Source: Oncomelania hupensis | Lineage: Eukaryota > Mollusca > Gastropoda > Littorinimorpha > Pomatiopsidae | Assembly: GCA_036898135.1 (NCBI GenBank) | Contig: CM072511.1 | Location: 34,763,127 to 34,827,126 of the forward strand | Direction of reading: 5' to 3' | DNA: 64,000 nt | Shown: positions 1 to 13,225 of the stretch, piece by piece | How the letters are laid out: each line of letters starts with the position of its first letter | How positions within the stretch are numbered: position 1 is the first letter of the stretch | The notes under the pieces: model-generated | Told to the model about the DNA's origin: nothing | The model's input: only the letters and a program-made list of their open reading frames with translations | Databases searched by the model: none | Program-made: the position numbers and the translations under genes

Positions 1-90
1 ACAGTTGAGTCAACTGGGGGCGTTGTTTGTCGCTTCACACCTTAGCGGTCACCCATCCAAGTGCTAACCGCACCGGACGGTGCTTCACTT
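1..90 (-). repeat. 5S/tRNA-like SINE fragment, cut by window edge
   Basis: Read on the minus strand, this matches the SINE at 12,585-12,800: a stretch like the 3' half of 5S rRNA (the GGATGGGTGACCGC region) followed by a body ending in GAGTTGACTCAACTG. The window edge truncates it on one side and an AAT microsatellite bounds it on the other. It has no coding content. Confidence 0.6.
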
Positions 91-91
91 T

Positions 92-92
92 C

Positions 93-168
<76 letters not shown>
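92..168. repeat. (AAT)n microsatellite
   Basis: About 25 uninterrupted AAT units separate the two SINEs. The poly-N and poly-I frames predicted across it are translations of the repeat. Confidence 0.95.
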
Positions 169-169
169 G

Positions 170-597
170 GAGGAGGCACTGTGGTCTAATGGTAGTGCTT
201 CGGCTTGCGGATCGGAAAGTCCCGGGTTCGAGCCCTGGCCGGGCCATTGTGTCGTGTCCCTGGGAAAGACACTTTACTCCTGTTTTCCCACTCCTTCGGA
301 TGAGAGTATAAACTGAGGTCTAGTCTGTGTCGCATACATTCCATCATAACGGACTTTAAAGATCCTGACGCTCATGTCCTAGACGGGTGAGTGCCGGTGA
401 CAAGAACACACCCAGCATGCACCTAAGTCCTTCTCGCCCATCCCTGGCTGCCCAGGATTGTGCTCAGTTATCCGGGCGTCAGACCATGCGCCCAAAGGCT
501 GCGGGTGGGCGTCTCGGGCGGCTTGAGTTAGATCCTGTATCGGCCAGCGCCTTGAGCAGCCCTTGAACTGGAAAAGCGCTATATAAGAACGATTAAA

Positions 598-600
<3 letters not shown>
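170..600 (+). mobile_element. tRNA-derived SINE, full-length copy
   Basis: The head (about 173-245) is tRNA-like, with an A box (TGGTCTAATGGTAGTG) and a perfect B box (GGGTTCGAGCCC), the two parts of a pol III promoter. A unique body of about 350 bp follows, ending in GCGCTATATAAGAACGATTA and an AAAT-type tail. Other pieces in the window are a head at 37,785, a split copy at 27,770-28,560, and 3' ends at 22,655, 28,800 and 60,845. The length, internal promoter and simple-repeat tail fit a SINE mobilised in trans by a LINE. The tail motif GCGCTATATAA resembles the 3' end of the LINE at 715-1,185, which is a possible partner. Confidence 0.85.
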
Positions 601-1185
<585 letters not shown>

Positions 1186-1194
1186 TGTGACAAC

Positions 1195-2426
1195 AACACC
1201 ACCCCCACCACCACCACCACTACCTGCTGGCGTGACGTTGGCTACCTAATCAAAATGGTTCCACCACGAGTACTTTCTAGTTTTTCAATTAAGATTCTGA
1301 GTGTTTCATTGTAAATTATATGGCTGTAGGTTTCTGAAAAATTCAATGGAACAGTTATTATTACTTTTTTATACCAATGGGAAGTGTCCAAAAAGTGGCT
1401 ACCTAAAACTATTTACGTGTTCTATTTAATGAAATTTATTTATTTTGATGTAAAAACTTAGGTGGTGTTTGTTTGGTTAAGAAATATCAAGAAATATATT
1501 TTGTATAAAATTTAGAATTGAAACACCACGTGTTTTTGGTGGTTTTAAAAAAACAGAGTCAAGCGTATTACTTCCTCACACTGCCCATATGTCCAGATTT
1601 CAACACCAAGTTGCGTGAACTCGTTTTAACGATTGAAATGAAAAATAAATATCTAAACGTTAACCAAATGTAACCAAACTTGGCAGAAACATTGCCTGGA
1701 ATGTTACTAAAGTGGTGAAAGAAAAATTTTGAAAATCCAATCAGTAATTTTAGTTTTATAGTGATTTTCTAGAACATTGTAAAAACCCGTGGCATAAGCC
1801 GAAAATGGCTACCTAAGAAAGTCAGTGACAGCGTCCTTAATTCAATTAAGTAGAATGCCATGTGCATATGAGCTAGTTACATTCGGCTTGACCATCATTA
1901 AAAACTTAACTTTGTTCATCGTGGCGGGAGAAATGTGGATTTGGGGTTTTTATATCCGATTTAGGTCACCATGTGCAGTTTGGAAAAGCACCACCGCGCT
2001 TATTTTGGTCAACACTTTTACAAAAAGTTAAAACTTTGACACCATGTACTCAAAAAACTTAAATTCGATACTATTTTTAATTATTGTAATGATCTATGGG
2101 CTTGGTGGCGAAGTATTATAATAAATGTATTAACCGTATTTTAGCTTAGGTAGCCAAGACAATCGGTGGCAGTCAAAATCAATCAATCGCAAAACTGTTT
2201 GAAAACCTGTAGCAAATATACAAACATTGTAGGTAGGTATTTCAACGGTGCGTTGTTTGCAACCAAAAGTGTGTAAATAAGTCAAGCAGAACGGGTGTTA
2301 TACTGCTTGGAATGTCCCCACCCCGAATAACTGTTCTCCGGACAAAAAGAGAAAGAGAGAGAATAGACTGGACCTATCCCAATTGACGTCATAACTTTGT
2401 GCGTAATTATTCGCATTTTTCTCAAC
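1195..2426. other. Non-coding left arm of a candidate DNA transposon
   Basis: AT-rich sequence after a short CCA repeat. The motif GGCTACCTA recurs at 1,240, 1,397 and 1,807, and in reverse as TAGGTAGCC at 2,147. The same motif recurs in inverted orientation at 7,744-7,991, which suggests subterminal repeats of one element. No convincing reading frame. Confidence 0.4.
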
Positions 2427-4310
2427 ATGACGAACGATTGTTGTGTCAAACATTGTTCGAAGCGAAGTACTAGAGATCTTGGGATCTCTTACCATAGAAT
2501 TCCGACGATTATATTCAATAGAGGCTCCAACATACGCGAGCTGACAGCTTGGAGGAGAAGGCTTTGAATCGCCCAAATCAATCGAAAGAAGATCACAGAC
2601 AAAACAGTAAAACCATGGACCCGTGTGTGGTCACGCCACTTTGTGAAAGGTAAGCATTTTCAATAATTGTTCAATGGTTCACATGCATTTTGTTATTTGT
2701 CTTACTAGGCCATTGCGAAGTTGCAGCTGCCCACTTTCACCGACAACCTGGCAGTAGTAAAATCTGCCATTTTTGAGCAGGTCGTGTGTTGGAGGGTTTT
2801 TAGATGACTTTTGCTCTGTTCTCACATTTCATAGATAGAATGTGAGTTTAAGCTTCGTGATATAAAGACTGGGACTGTATTTGTTTTTTGTTTTTTTTTT
2901 CAAATTTCACGTTTACTTGAATACAAAATAAAAAATTAAAAAACACCACACACAAAACACCTGAGGAGAAACACGTGTTGTTTACCTTTCTTCCAGAAGC
3001 CCTTCCAGAATCACAGAGGAAAGACTAGAGACGAGTAGAGTGCTTCTTTTGTTTATCATGCAAGTCAATATTTTAGTGTAGTTGTTATTACATTTTGAGT
3101 TGATTTTGATGACAGGAAAACGTGCGGGTTCTATCAAGATGATGCGCCCAACTGGATCCCAACTGGATCCCAACTTTGCACCTTGGCTACAACATTAAAT
3201 GTGCATCCACTGATGTGGACCGGTTTGAATGGAAACAGAAGAGAGAGCAACAGAAACAAGGAAATGCCCACAACAGTATGCAATGAATATTTACTTTATG
3301 AAATATTTCATGGTTTATCTTCAAGTGTAAAGAAATTGTGTTTTTGAAACAATGCTGCCTTTCTAAAATGCACTTTTTAATGTTTGTAAATCTAACATTG
3401 TCATGTATAATGCATCGCCTTCGTATTTAGATATTTGATGTGGTCCATGAAATTATGCTTTTTGAAGGTAATGCAGTTGTTAGTAAGTGCACAGGAATGC
3501 AGTTTTCCAGGGAAGCATGCACCCAGATCCAGTGTTAATTTTTTTCTCTCACCACAACCCGTTCCCACCACTTCATCGTGGTGAATCTTAATTCATCAGT
3601 ATTAAACTACAGTTAAATAAACTGTCTTCAGTTTTCATTTTGATTAATTTGAAAAAAAGCCACATCTTGTCTTATAGATGGCAGGAACACTGATTGCCAA
3701 AAATAAGCATTTACTCATACTTTTGAGTAAAAAACAAAAGTGAAACATTTCAAGGCAGTGTGATCACCTAAACATAGAATGTGCTTGAAGTAAACAAATA
3801 GTTATGTGTATGTTATGGTTCTTATTTGTGCAGATCATGCTGAGGACGGTAAGAACACCACAGACAGTGACGCATCTATGGGTGATCTTGGAGGGGACAC
3901 TGATTTAGAACTGGGTGAAGAAGCTACTGATTTGAAAGGAACTGTGGAGCAGGAAGTCCAGACCGACATTACCATTTCCTACCTGGAAGCCATGGAGTCT
4001 GAGTTTCAGACCCTAAGAACAGAAAACCTCACTCTTCGTATGAAACTGAATGCCAGCACTATGTCAGGTGATTTTTTTTTAAAAGAAGATGGGTCTAGAG
4101 ATGATGAGAAGGTTAAATATTACACAGGCCTACCATCTTTTTTGACTCTTGCTGTTCCGGTGTCATTCCGGCATGCCTCATATTATTAGTGGGCCCAGAT
4201 CAATCACAAGCAAAATTTCAAGAAGTGTTAATTGTCCTCACTCAACTGAGGTTGAATCTGCCTGTACAGGTCGTTGCTGATTTGTTTGGCATTTCTGATG
4301 CTTATTGTTA
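2427..4310 (+). pseudogene. Decayed THAP + HTH_Tnp_4 transposase gene
   Basis: Three exon-like blocks. Exon 1 (2,427-2,649) encodes a THAP zinc finger: N-terminal Cys5/Cys6 and Cys10, an HRIP motif, an AW motif, then RVWSRHF where the family has CSRHF. It ends at a good donor (AAAG/GTAAGC). Exon 2 (about 3,116-3,275) finishes the THAP region with YQDD..NWIPT, but an 11-bp tandem duplication (TGGATCCCAAC) shifts its frame. Exon 3 (from 3,834) is acidic, then a coiled-coil-like segment, then DDEKVKYYTGLPSF, and after one frameshift near 4,145 an LTQLRLNLPVQVVADLFGIS helix-turn-helix like pfam HTH_Tnp_4. The DDE nuclease that should follow is absent. Lesions seen: TGA at 2,565, zinc-ligand Cys to Trp at 2,628, the duplication, the frameshift and the loss of the 3' end. 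THAP + HTH_Tnp_4 + DDE_Tnp_4 is known from ISL2EU/PIF-Harbinger-like transposases, and I assign it there by inference. Confidence 0.75.
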
Positions 4311-4530
4311 ACAATAACTATCATGGAAGCTTGGTTTTGTATCCTTCTTGTTTTTATTATTATTATTACTTCCAACTATGTAGTTTTGTTGACAATAACT
4401 ATCAATCATGGATATTAAACTCACGAACAGCTAATTTTGTTCTCCTAGATCATCACGAAGCTTGGTTTTGTATCCTTTTTGTTGTTATTATTATTAATTT
4501 TAGTAGTATTGTTATTATTAGTGTTATCAT
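4310..4530. repeat. Short imperfect tandem duplication
   Basis: The block containing GAAGCTTGGTTTTGTATCC occurs twice (about 4,325 and 4,457), each followed by an ATT-rich stretch. It lies between the broken transposase and the 3' end of the LINE insertion. No gene seen. Confidence 0.6.
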
Positions 4531-4534
4531 TGTT

Positions 4535-6380
4535 CCTATCCTGTCCTATCCTATCCTGTCCCGTAACCCGGAGGTCGTAGGGGCACCACAGATGATCGTT
4601 TAACCAGCATACTCCATCTTTCTCTGTCCTCAGCAGCACTGATGGCTTCGCTCAGTGTCAAACCAGTCCATTCTCGATTGTTGTCCTCCCACCTCGTTTT
4701 CGGTCTCCCTCTTCTTCTACCTCCTTGCACCGTGCCTTGCAGAATAGTCTTTGCATAGTCTTTGCAAGGGCTGATGATCTGGTGACGTGGCCATACCATC
4801 GGAGTTTCCGTTTCTTCACCACTGTGAGCAGGTCATCGTGTTGTCCAATGGCTTGTGTGATGGTCTGTCGGACTTCATCGTTGGTGATGTGTTGGGTATT
4901 GGAAATGCCCAGAAGTCTTCTGTAGCACCTCATCTCCATGCTTTGTATTCTTCGTTGGAGATCTGCTGTGAGGGTCCATGCTTCGCAAGCATATAGGAAG
5001 ATGGAGATGACAAGGGAGCGCAGCAGTTTTACTTTGGAATGTAGATTGATGGTCCTGTCTTTTTAAATGGGCTTCAACCTTGTCAGGGCAGCAGTTGTTT
5101 GTGTGATCCTGGAGAGTACTTCCTGTCGGGACCCATTGTCTGATACAATGGCTCCTAAATATTTGAAGCTTTGCACTGTGTTGAGGGATTGGCCTTGTAC
5201 TTTGATGTCCGTGTTGATGCCATTGGTGTTGTTGGTCATCATTTTGGTCTTCTCTGCACTTATTTCCATTCCATAAGCTCTGGAGGTGGTGTCAAGCCTC
5301 TGTACCAGCTGTTCAAGTTCTTATTCCTCTCCAGACAATCCATCAATGTTATCCGCAAAACAAAGATTGGAGATTGCTCTACCCCCTGTGCTGACTGTGC
5401 CTTCATGATCTGCAAGAGCATCTGACATGATGCGCTCTAGGAAGATGTTGAAGAGTGTTGGAGAGAGTATGCATCCTTGACGCACACCGATTGTTGTTCT
5501 GAACCAGTTCCCGATGGCGCTGTTGTGGAGGACTGCACTGGTAGCCTTGTCATACAGGCTTTTGATGACTTCAATAATTTTAGGGCTGATGTTGTACACT
5601 TTCATTGTTGCCCATAGAGCTGCATGCCAGACTCGGTCAAACGCCTTCTTGAAGTCTATGAACACATAATATAGATGTTGTTGGTGCTGTAGGTATTTCT
5701 CACAGATTATTCTGAGGTTGAAAATCTGTTCAGTGGTACTTCGCCCTGCCCTGAATCCTGCTTGTTCTTCAGCTATGATTTGTTCACCTTGGGGTTTCAA
5801 CCTGTTGAGTATTATTTTCAGGAGGACCTTGCTGGGATGGCTGATGAGGCTGATGGTGCGGTAATTTTCACACTCCTGAAGGTTATCTTTTTTGGGAAGA
5901 GTGATGACAAGCGACTGGGTCCATGGTATAGGCCACTCCCCATTCTGCCAGATCTTGTTACAGATAATGGTGAGGGCATCAATCATCGCTTTTCCTCCTG
6001 CTTGTAGCAGTTCCGCGGGTATGTTGTCCACTCCCGCTGACTTTCCTTTCTTTAGCGATTGCACTGCTGCCTCAATTTCTTCCCGGAGAATTGGGAGGAT
6101 TTCTTCTTCTTCTCTGTTCTCGGGACATGCTAGAACTGATGGCTCTCCATTTGGTGAATAGTTGTAAAGGTCAGAGCAGTACTGTGTCCATTTGTCCAAG
6201 ACTTCTTGTTCTTCTGTTAGGCATATGCCAGACTTGCTTTGGATCGTGGAGACTTTGGGCTGTTTGACACTTGTCAGCCGCTTTACAGACTGGTAGGCCT
6301 ACTTGCTGTTGTTCTCTATTTCCTGGCATTGATCTTCTATCCAGTTCTCCTTTGCTGTGCGCATGCCTTTTCGGATTATC
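4535..6380 (-). pseudogene. Non-LTR retrotransposon copy A, reverse-transcriptase ORF
   Basis: Minus strand. One reading frame from 6,199 to about 4,658 carries an RVT_1 polymerase: YRTISLISHPSKVLLKI, EEQAGFRAGRSTTEQIF, FIDFKKAFDRVWH, GVRQGCILSPTLFNIFLERIM and the catalytic box near 5,345, which reads FADNIDG rather than FADDIDG. Downstream are SFKYLGAIVSD and the C-terminal RRKLRWYGHVTR-type block common in this family. Nonsense changes occur at 5,321 (Gln to stop) and 5,063 (Trp to stop), and a small duplication shifts the frame near 4,750. Part of the linker upstream of RT is present to about 6,380; the endonuclease is lost. The 3' end is a (GGATA)n tail. The clade was not assigned. Confidence 0.85.
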
Positions 6381-6480
6381 ATTGTTACCATATATTATTA
6401 GTCTTGTTGTTGCTGCTGTTGTATTAGTTTAATTAGTTGTATTGTTATTATTATTTTTATAATTACTCTTATGATTACAA

Positions 6481-6483
<3 letters not shown>

Positions 6484-6540
<57 letters not shown>
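6484..6540. repeat. (ATT)n microsatellite
   Basis: About 19 ATT units just 5' of LINE copy A. Confidence 0.95.
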
Positions 6541-6542
<2 letters not shown>

Positions 6543-7740
6543 ATCACCATCATCACCTTCATCAGGTTTTCACCAGTACTCAGTATTGTAATTTTAAAAA
6601 GATAGTTTTGCTGAAGTCATTAGTACTTTGTCGCACCTAGTTATTCCGGGAACCTAATATTGCTGTCGTTAGTGCAAGGTGTATGCAGACATGAATGGAG
6701 GGGTGGGTGCACGAGGAAGCATGTGTGTATGTGTGTGCATGGATGTATGTGTGAGTCAACGAGTTGAGAATGAAAAGTATTTAAGTGCGAGTGTATAGAT
6801 ACAGGAGTGAGGTGTTATGGATGGCTAGGATGGGTCTAAGGCATGGAGGAATGGGTGGGTTTGAGTGGTTTTGTGTATTGTGGAATAATTATCTGTGTGT
6901 CTAATGTGTACGCAGGGGTATGTGACTGGATATCTGTTTAGGCATGTGTGCTAGTGGTGATAGATTTGTATATCGGTATGGAAGTTGTGTATGATAGTAT
7001 ATCAAATGTATTAATATTGTATGACTATGTTTTTGATGTTATCTCTTTTCTTGCATTGCAAAACAAATATCCATGCCATGTGTTTGGACAATAAAGACTC
7101 TTGAAGTGATGTGAAGCTGTTTGAAAGTATTGTTTTATGTGGTATGTTCTCACATAAATGTCTGTTTATGCATTTCAGTATGCTATGGAATATCATGTAA
7201 TAATGATGCTCTCGCTGTGAGAGTTTGTGTTTAGTAGTAGTATAGGCGATGACTGTGTGCGCGCCTTTGGGTATGTTTGTGCTAGTGCGTGTGGCTGTGC
7301 ATGCATTTGTGTATGTAGGTATGCGTGTGTGCGTGCGTGTAAGAGAGAGAGAAAGACAGAGAGATGTTAAATATAAAACATTCTGCCATTGTCCAACACC
7401 AAATAATATTCCGATTGTTGTATCTATTACATGTCAATTGGCGAAATAAAATAATTTCTGTTATCCTTGTGGTAGAGTGATCCTCATTGAGAATTAAATT
7501 ACAACGTTGCAACAATGAAAGTGTGGTTACAACATTATTGTGCATTCTGTCCATACAAATGTTTGTGTAGAACTTCCTTTATCCCCCTTACCCCCTCTCT
7601 TCTGTCTCTCTATCTCAAGCAAGAATGGTGTTAAAGTGAAGAATGGAAGTAGTTTAAAGTGGCTTTAAAATTTACGCTTCAACGTATCAATGGTCAATGT
7701 TTTTTAACAAATTGTTTCATGTCAGTTTAACAACATAGCA
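6541..7740. other. No gene recognised
   Basis: GT-rich, simple-sequence-like DNA with many TGTGTGTG and GAGAGA stretches. AATAAAG near 7,090 could be a retroposed 3' end. I looked for the missing DDE domain of the THAP transposase here and saw none. Confidence 0.5.
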
Positions 7741-8018
7741 TATTAGGTAGCCATATCACCATCAAGTAACATTTCACGTAATAGGTAGCCGTGGTGGTGA
7801 ACTGCTTAAGTCGCCATTCACAGGCAGGTAACCATTCACATTTAGGTCGCCTGTCGTAAAAGTGGGTTCAAAATTAAGTAGCAGTTCACAAATATGGTTA
7901 AGTAGACATTCACATTATAGGTAGCCGTTCAAAATAGTAGGTAGCCAGTTCACAGTGATCGGCTACCTAAATGGTATTTAGGTCGCCAAACCGGTGGAAA
8001 TAAAGGTTCACCACCACC

Positions 8019-8063
<45 letters not shown>

Positions 8064-8065
8064 AA
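7740..8065. repeat. Degenerate TAGGTAGCC repeats and CCA/CAA microsatellite
   Basis: TAGGTAGCC or a close variant occurs at 7,744, 7,782, 7,918, 7,938, 7,961 (inverted) and 7,979, often followed by GTTCACA or CATTCAC. It ends at ACCAAC-type simple repeats (8,008-8,060). It may be the right subterminal array of the element whose left arm starts near 1,237. Confidence 0.55.
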
Positions 8066-9590
8066 CAAAAAGAAGAAATTAATTTGGTAAAATAAATGTG
8101 GTAGCAACGAAGTTTCAACAGATTTAATATGAATAACTTACATAAGATTTTATCATTTGATTAACGTTTTACCAACATAGGCTCCCCCTTCCTCCCCCCT
8201 CCCCCCCCCCACCAATTATTCGCACACAGTGACTAAGTAATGAAACCTTCAAGAACTTTACGTTATGCAAGCTGCGTGATTATAACAGTCCATGGTCGTG
8301 AACAAATAAAAAAAATTCCCAGTCACAGCTACAGAAACGATCGCTGACAACTCAAATGGCAGGAAGGATCTAGGTAAAAATAGTTTCATTCTCCTAAAGA
8401 GAAATGTTCAAGCACTGCATGCATATTTATACCCCGAGTTCGTAGAGAGCGACAAATGAGAACATTCAAGCTGCATCCAGTGTAAGCTTTATGTTTGTAT
8501 AATGTCCACGGTCGCTACATTATGGAAATACATCACAGACAACAGTACACACATTCGCAGACAACTCAATCTTCTTCTTCTTCTGCTGCTGCTGCTGTTG
8601 CTGCTGCTGCTGGTGCTCGGACACCTTGCTACCATGGAAGACAGCTATTGAAATGAATGTGGCGTTCTACTGGAGTTGTTCCACGGGTCTGTACGGCTCG
8701 TCATGCATATATATTGCTTAATGTGGCAAACATCCCGTCCATCAGCGTGCTGAGATTCTGGCAGTCTTGGAACTGGAGCACATGTTCTACAGACTCATCT
8801 GCGACTGGGGTAATATAATGTTGGAAAGGTAAGAGCTTCCTATGATAAATGCAGCTGTCTGCCGTGCCCTTGTCTTCATCCACCATTTGATAGCCTGTGC
8901 TGGTCTAGACAAAAGTCGGTACCTGATTTTTGTTTCAAAGCAATCTGAAAAATAAGAGTTTACGAAGGTGTGGATCTCTTGGGGATAGACTTTGTTGTTT
9001 TTTGCGCATGTTCTGCCCCCATCCCCGCCACATGTGCCTGCTTCTTCATTTTCATATATAAGATGGAATCTGTTTCAATGTTGTTTTGAGACAATTCAGT
9101 GATCTACAAAATCATGGGACGTTCTCTAATAAGGAGAACATTCCAAGCACTGCATGCAAAATTATGACTATATTATATCACAAAATGAACATTTCAACAG
9201 TTTGATATATTATATTGTAATTGATTATTTGAAATACTAGTTTATTTAATCAATTTGTATTTGATTTTATTGCATCTCATTTTACTGTAATATTTTGTTT
9301 AAAAGAATTCTTTCTCCCATCCAGGTAGCAAATATTCTTTTCCCCCACCTTGCTTTTATGTTCTAGTCTAAAATCACTTCGGTGAATAGACGTTAAATGA
9401 AACAAACAGACAAACAAACAAACAAACGAGTATTCCTTGAAATGATGTGAGGACTGCTGTTAAATGAAACGCAACAAACACTGCATCACTACCATTGGCA
9501 GACAACTCAAGGAAAAATATAGATATACTTAATAATGGGTCGTTCTCCTAACGACTGCATTGCACCGAATTCGAGCAAAGCGTGTGCAAA
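8066..9590. other. Non-coding, contains dispersed related segments
   Basis: No coding region seen. Related segments recur: a GCAGACAACTCAA block (8,560; 9,500; again at 10,450) and a GGGTCGTTCTC / CAAGCACTGCATGCA block (8,390; 9,115; 9,540; 10,270). They look like old partial copies of one unit. Confidence 0.4.
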
Positions 9591-10167
9591 TGATCCTATC
9601 CTATCCTATTATATCCCATAACACGGAGGTCGTTAGGGGCACCACAGATAATCGTTTAACCAGCGTACTCCATCTTTCTCTGTCCTCAGCAACCCTGATT
9701 GTTTCGCTCAGTGTCAAACCAGTCCATTCTCGAATGTTGTCCTCTCACCTCTTTTTCGGTCTCCCTCTTCTTCTACCTCATTGCACTGTGCCTTGCAGGA
9801 TGGTCTTTGCAAGACCTGATCATCTGGTGGCGTGGCCATAACATCGGATTTACGTTTTTTCACCACTGTGTGCAGGTCATCGTGTTGTCCAATGGCTTGT
9901 GTGATGGTCTGTCGGACTTCGTCGTTTGTGATGTGCTGGGTAAAGGAAATGCCCAGAAGTCTTATGCAGGACCTCATCTCCATGCTTTGTATTCTTCGTT
10001 GGAGATCTGCTGTGATAGTCCATGTTTCGCAAGAATATAGGAAGATGGAGATGACAAGGGAGCGCAGCACCCTTACCTTGGAATGTAGACTGATGGTCCT
10101 GTCTTTCCAAATTGGCTTCAACCTCGCCAAGGCAGCAGTTGTTTGTGCGATCCTGGAGAGGGCTTCG
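9591..10167 (-). pseudogene. Non-LTR retrotransposon copy B, 3' fragment
   Basis: The same family as copy A, cut at the 5' end so that only the C-terminal block remains (SLVISIFLYSCETWT, LLGISFTQHITNDEVRQT, EWTGL-type end), with a (GGATA)n tail. Its flanks, CGTGTGCAAATGA (9,578-9,590) and CGTGTGTAGATGA (about 10,168-10,180), are a plausible 13-bp target-site duplication with two mismatches. A small shift disrupts the frame near 9,850. Confidence 0.8.
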
Positions 10168-10597
10168 TGTGTAGATGAAACAATGGGAAATTGGGGTGCA
10201 AGATGTGGATAAAATATAATTACCTTGGTCGTTGAATTCTACGGTTGGAAACTCAAGGATCTAAAAAATAATGGGTCGTTCTCATAACGTTTCAAGCACT
10301 ACGTGCACAATACTTGCTCGCACAGAATTCGAGCAGTGTCTCCAAAAATAAACAGCTGACACCCCATGATAAATGACTTGGTGGTTGAATCCACTGAACT
10401 TCCATTCCTTTATTGAATTATAAATATCACAGACACAACACAAACAATCGCAGACAACTCAATAGAATTATGACCGGAGTTGACTTGTCCTGGTTTGTGG
10501 GAAAAACAATCTTGTGACACCCGTGCACTGCAGAAGAATTGGTGGGTTCTGCGTTATCTCCGAGAGGATTTTGCTAGTGTTATTTCGTTTCTTGCAA

Positions 10598-10623
10598 TTT
10601 TTCTTCTTCTTCTTCTTCTTCTT

Positions 10624-10653
<30 letters not shown>
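10598..10653. repeat. (TTC)n microsatellite
   Basis: About 18 TTC units, followed by GT-rich sequence to 10,850. Confidence 0.95.
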
Positions 10654-10654
<1 letters not shown>

Positions 10655-10867
10655 TAGTAGCTTGTTTCGATCTGTCCTTCCGTCTGTCTGTCCTTTTTCT
10701 TTATGAATTGTTTTTATTTTTGTATAAATGTATAGATAAGTGTGTGAGTGGGTGTACTTGTGTGGGTATGGGTATGTGTTTGTATGTGTGTGAGTGTATG
10801 AGTGAGGGTGTGCGTGTACGTGTGTGTTTGTGTATGTGAGTGTGTGTAGAATTGTATTCATCGAGTT

Positions 10868-12490
10868 CCTATCCTATCCTATCCTGTCCCGTAACTCGAA
10901 AGTCGTTGTTGGGCCACCACAGAAACGTTAAATCAGCGTACTCCATCTTTCTATGTTCTCAGCAACCCTCATGGCTTTGCTCAGTGTCATGCCAGTCCAT
11001 TCTCCAATGGTGTCCTCCCACCTTTTTTTCTGTCTCTCTCTTTTTCCGCCTTTTTGCACCGTGCCTTGCAGGATGGCCTTTGCAAGACCTGATGCTCTGG
11101 TGACGTGGCCATACCATCGGAGTTTCCGTTTCTTCAGCACTGTTAGCATGTCATCGTGTTGTCCAATGGCTTGCGTGATGGTCAATCGGACTTCGTCGTT
11201 GGTGATGTACTGGGTATAGGAAATACCCAGAAGTCTTCTGTAGCACCTCATGTTTATCTTCGTTGTAGATCTGCTGTGAGGGTCCGTGTTTTGCAAGCGT
11301 ATAGGAAGATGAAGATGACCAAGGAAGCGCAGCAGCCTTACATTGGAACGTAGACTGGTGGTCATGTCTTTCCAAATGGGCTTCAACCTTGTCAGGGCGA
11401 CAGTTGTTTGTGCGATTCTGGGGAGGACTTCCTGTCGGGACCCATTGTCTGATACAATTATTTCCTGTCGGAACCCATTGTCTAATACAATGGCTCCTAA
11501 ATATTTGAAGCTGTGCACCGTGTTGTTCATGCCATTAGAGTTGTTGGTCATCATTTTGGTCTTCTCTGCACTTATTTCCATTTCAAAGGCTCTGGATGTG
11601 GTGCCAAGCCTCTGTACCAGCTATTCAAGTTCTTATTACTCTCCAGCCAATCCATTAATTTCATCCGTAAAACTGAGGTTAGAGATTGCTCTACCCCTTA
11701 TGCTGACTGTGCCGTCGTGATCTTCAAGAGCATCTGAAATAATGCGCTCCAGGAAATGTTGAAGAGTGTTGGAGGGAGTATACATCCTTGACGCATGAAG
11801 ATTGTTGTTCTGAACCAGTTCCCGATGGCGCTGTGGTGGAGGACTACACTGGTAGCCTTGTCATACAGCCTTTTGATGACTTCAATAATGATAGGGCTGA
11901 TGTTGTACACTCTCATGGTTGCCCACGGAGTTGCATGCCAGACTCGGTCAAACGTTCTCTTAAAGTCTACAAACACCTGATATAGATGTTGTTGGCGCTG
12001 TAGGTATTTCTCGCAGAGTATTCTGAATTTGAACATCTGTTCAGTGGTATTTCGCCCTGCCCTGAATCCTGCTTGTTCTTCAGCTACGATTTGTTCAGCT
12101 TGGGGCTTCAACCTGTTGACAATTATTTTCAGGAGGACTTTGCTGGGATGGCTGATGAGACTAATGGTGCGGTAATTTTCACACTTCTGAAGGTTACCAT
12201 TTTTGGAAAGAGTGAAGACAAGCGACTGGGTACAGGTGTAGGCCACTCTCCACTCTGCCAGATCTTGTTACAGATAATGGTGAGGGCGTCAATCATCGCT
12301 TCTCCTCCTGCTTGGAACAATTCCGCGGGTATGTTGTCCAGTCCCGCTGACTTTCCCTTCTTTAGTGATTGCACTGCTGCCTCAACTTCTTCTCGGAGAA
12401 TTGGGAGCATTTGTTGCTCTTCTCTGTTTTGGGGACATGCTAGAACTGATGGGTTTGGTGTGTGGTTGCGAAGGTCAGAGCACTACTCTG
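10868..12490 (-). pseudogene. Non-LTR retrotransposon copy C, RT ORF
   Basis: Minus strand, same family as copy A. Residual frames cover the RT from an EEVEAAVQSLKKGKSAG block (about 12,400) through YRTISLISHPSKVLLKI, EEQAGFRAGRNTTEQ and FVDFKRTFDRVWH (to 11,698), and the C-terminal domain at 10,928-11,581. The catalytic FADD segment falls in a broken stretch around 11,600-11,700. A duplicated GACCCATTGTCTGATACAAT-type segment (about 11,440 and 11,478) adds a small insertion. The (GGATA)n tail lies at 10,868-10,887. Confidence 0.8.
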
Positions 12491-12579
12491 AAAAACACAG
12501 TTTTATTTGTTTTAAACACCACAGTCCTATAAATAGGAAGTCACTGTTATGGGGCCATGTTATTATACACCTATCATAG

Positions 12580-13225
<646 letters not shown>

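Noticed and set aside
173..245. Functional tRNA gene
   Set aside because: A and B boxes are present but the cloverleaf is poor and the sequence continues into a SINE body repeated elsewhere.
6541..7740. Missing DDE domain of the THAP transposase
   Set aside because: Searched by eye on both strands; no DDE_Tnp_4-like motif found.
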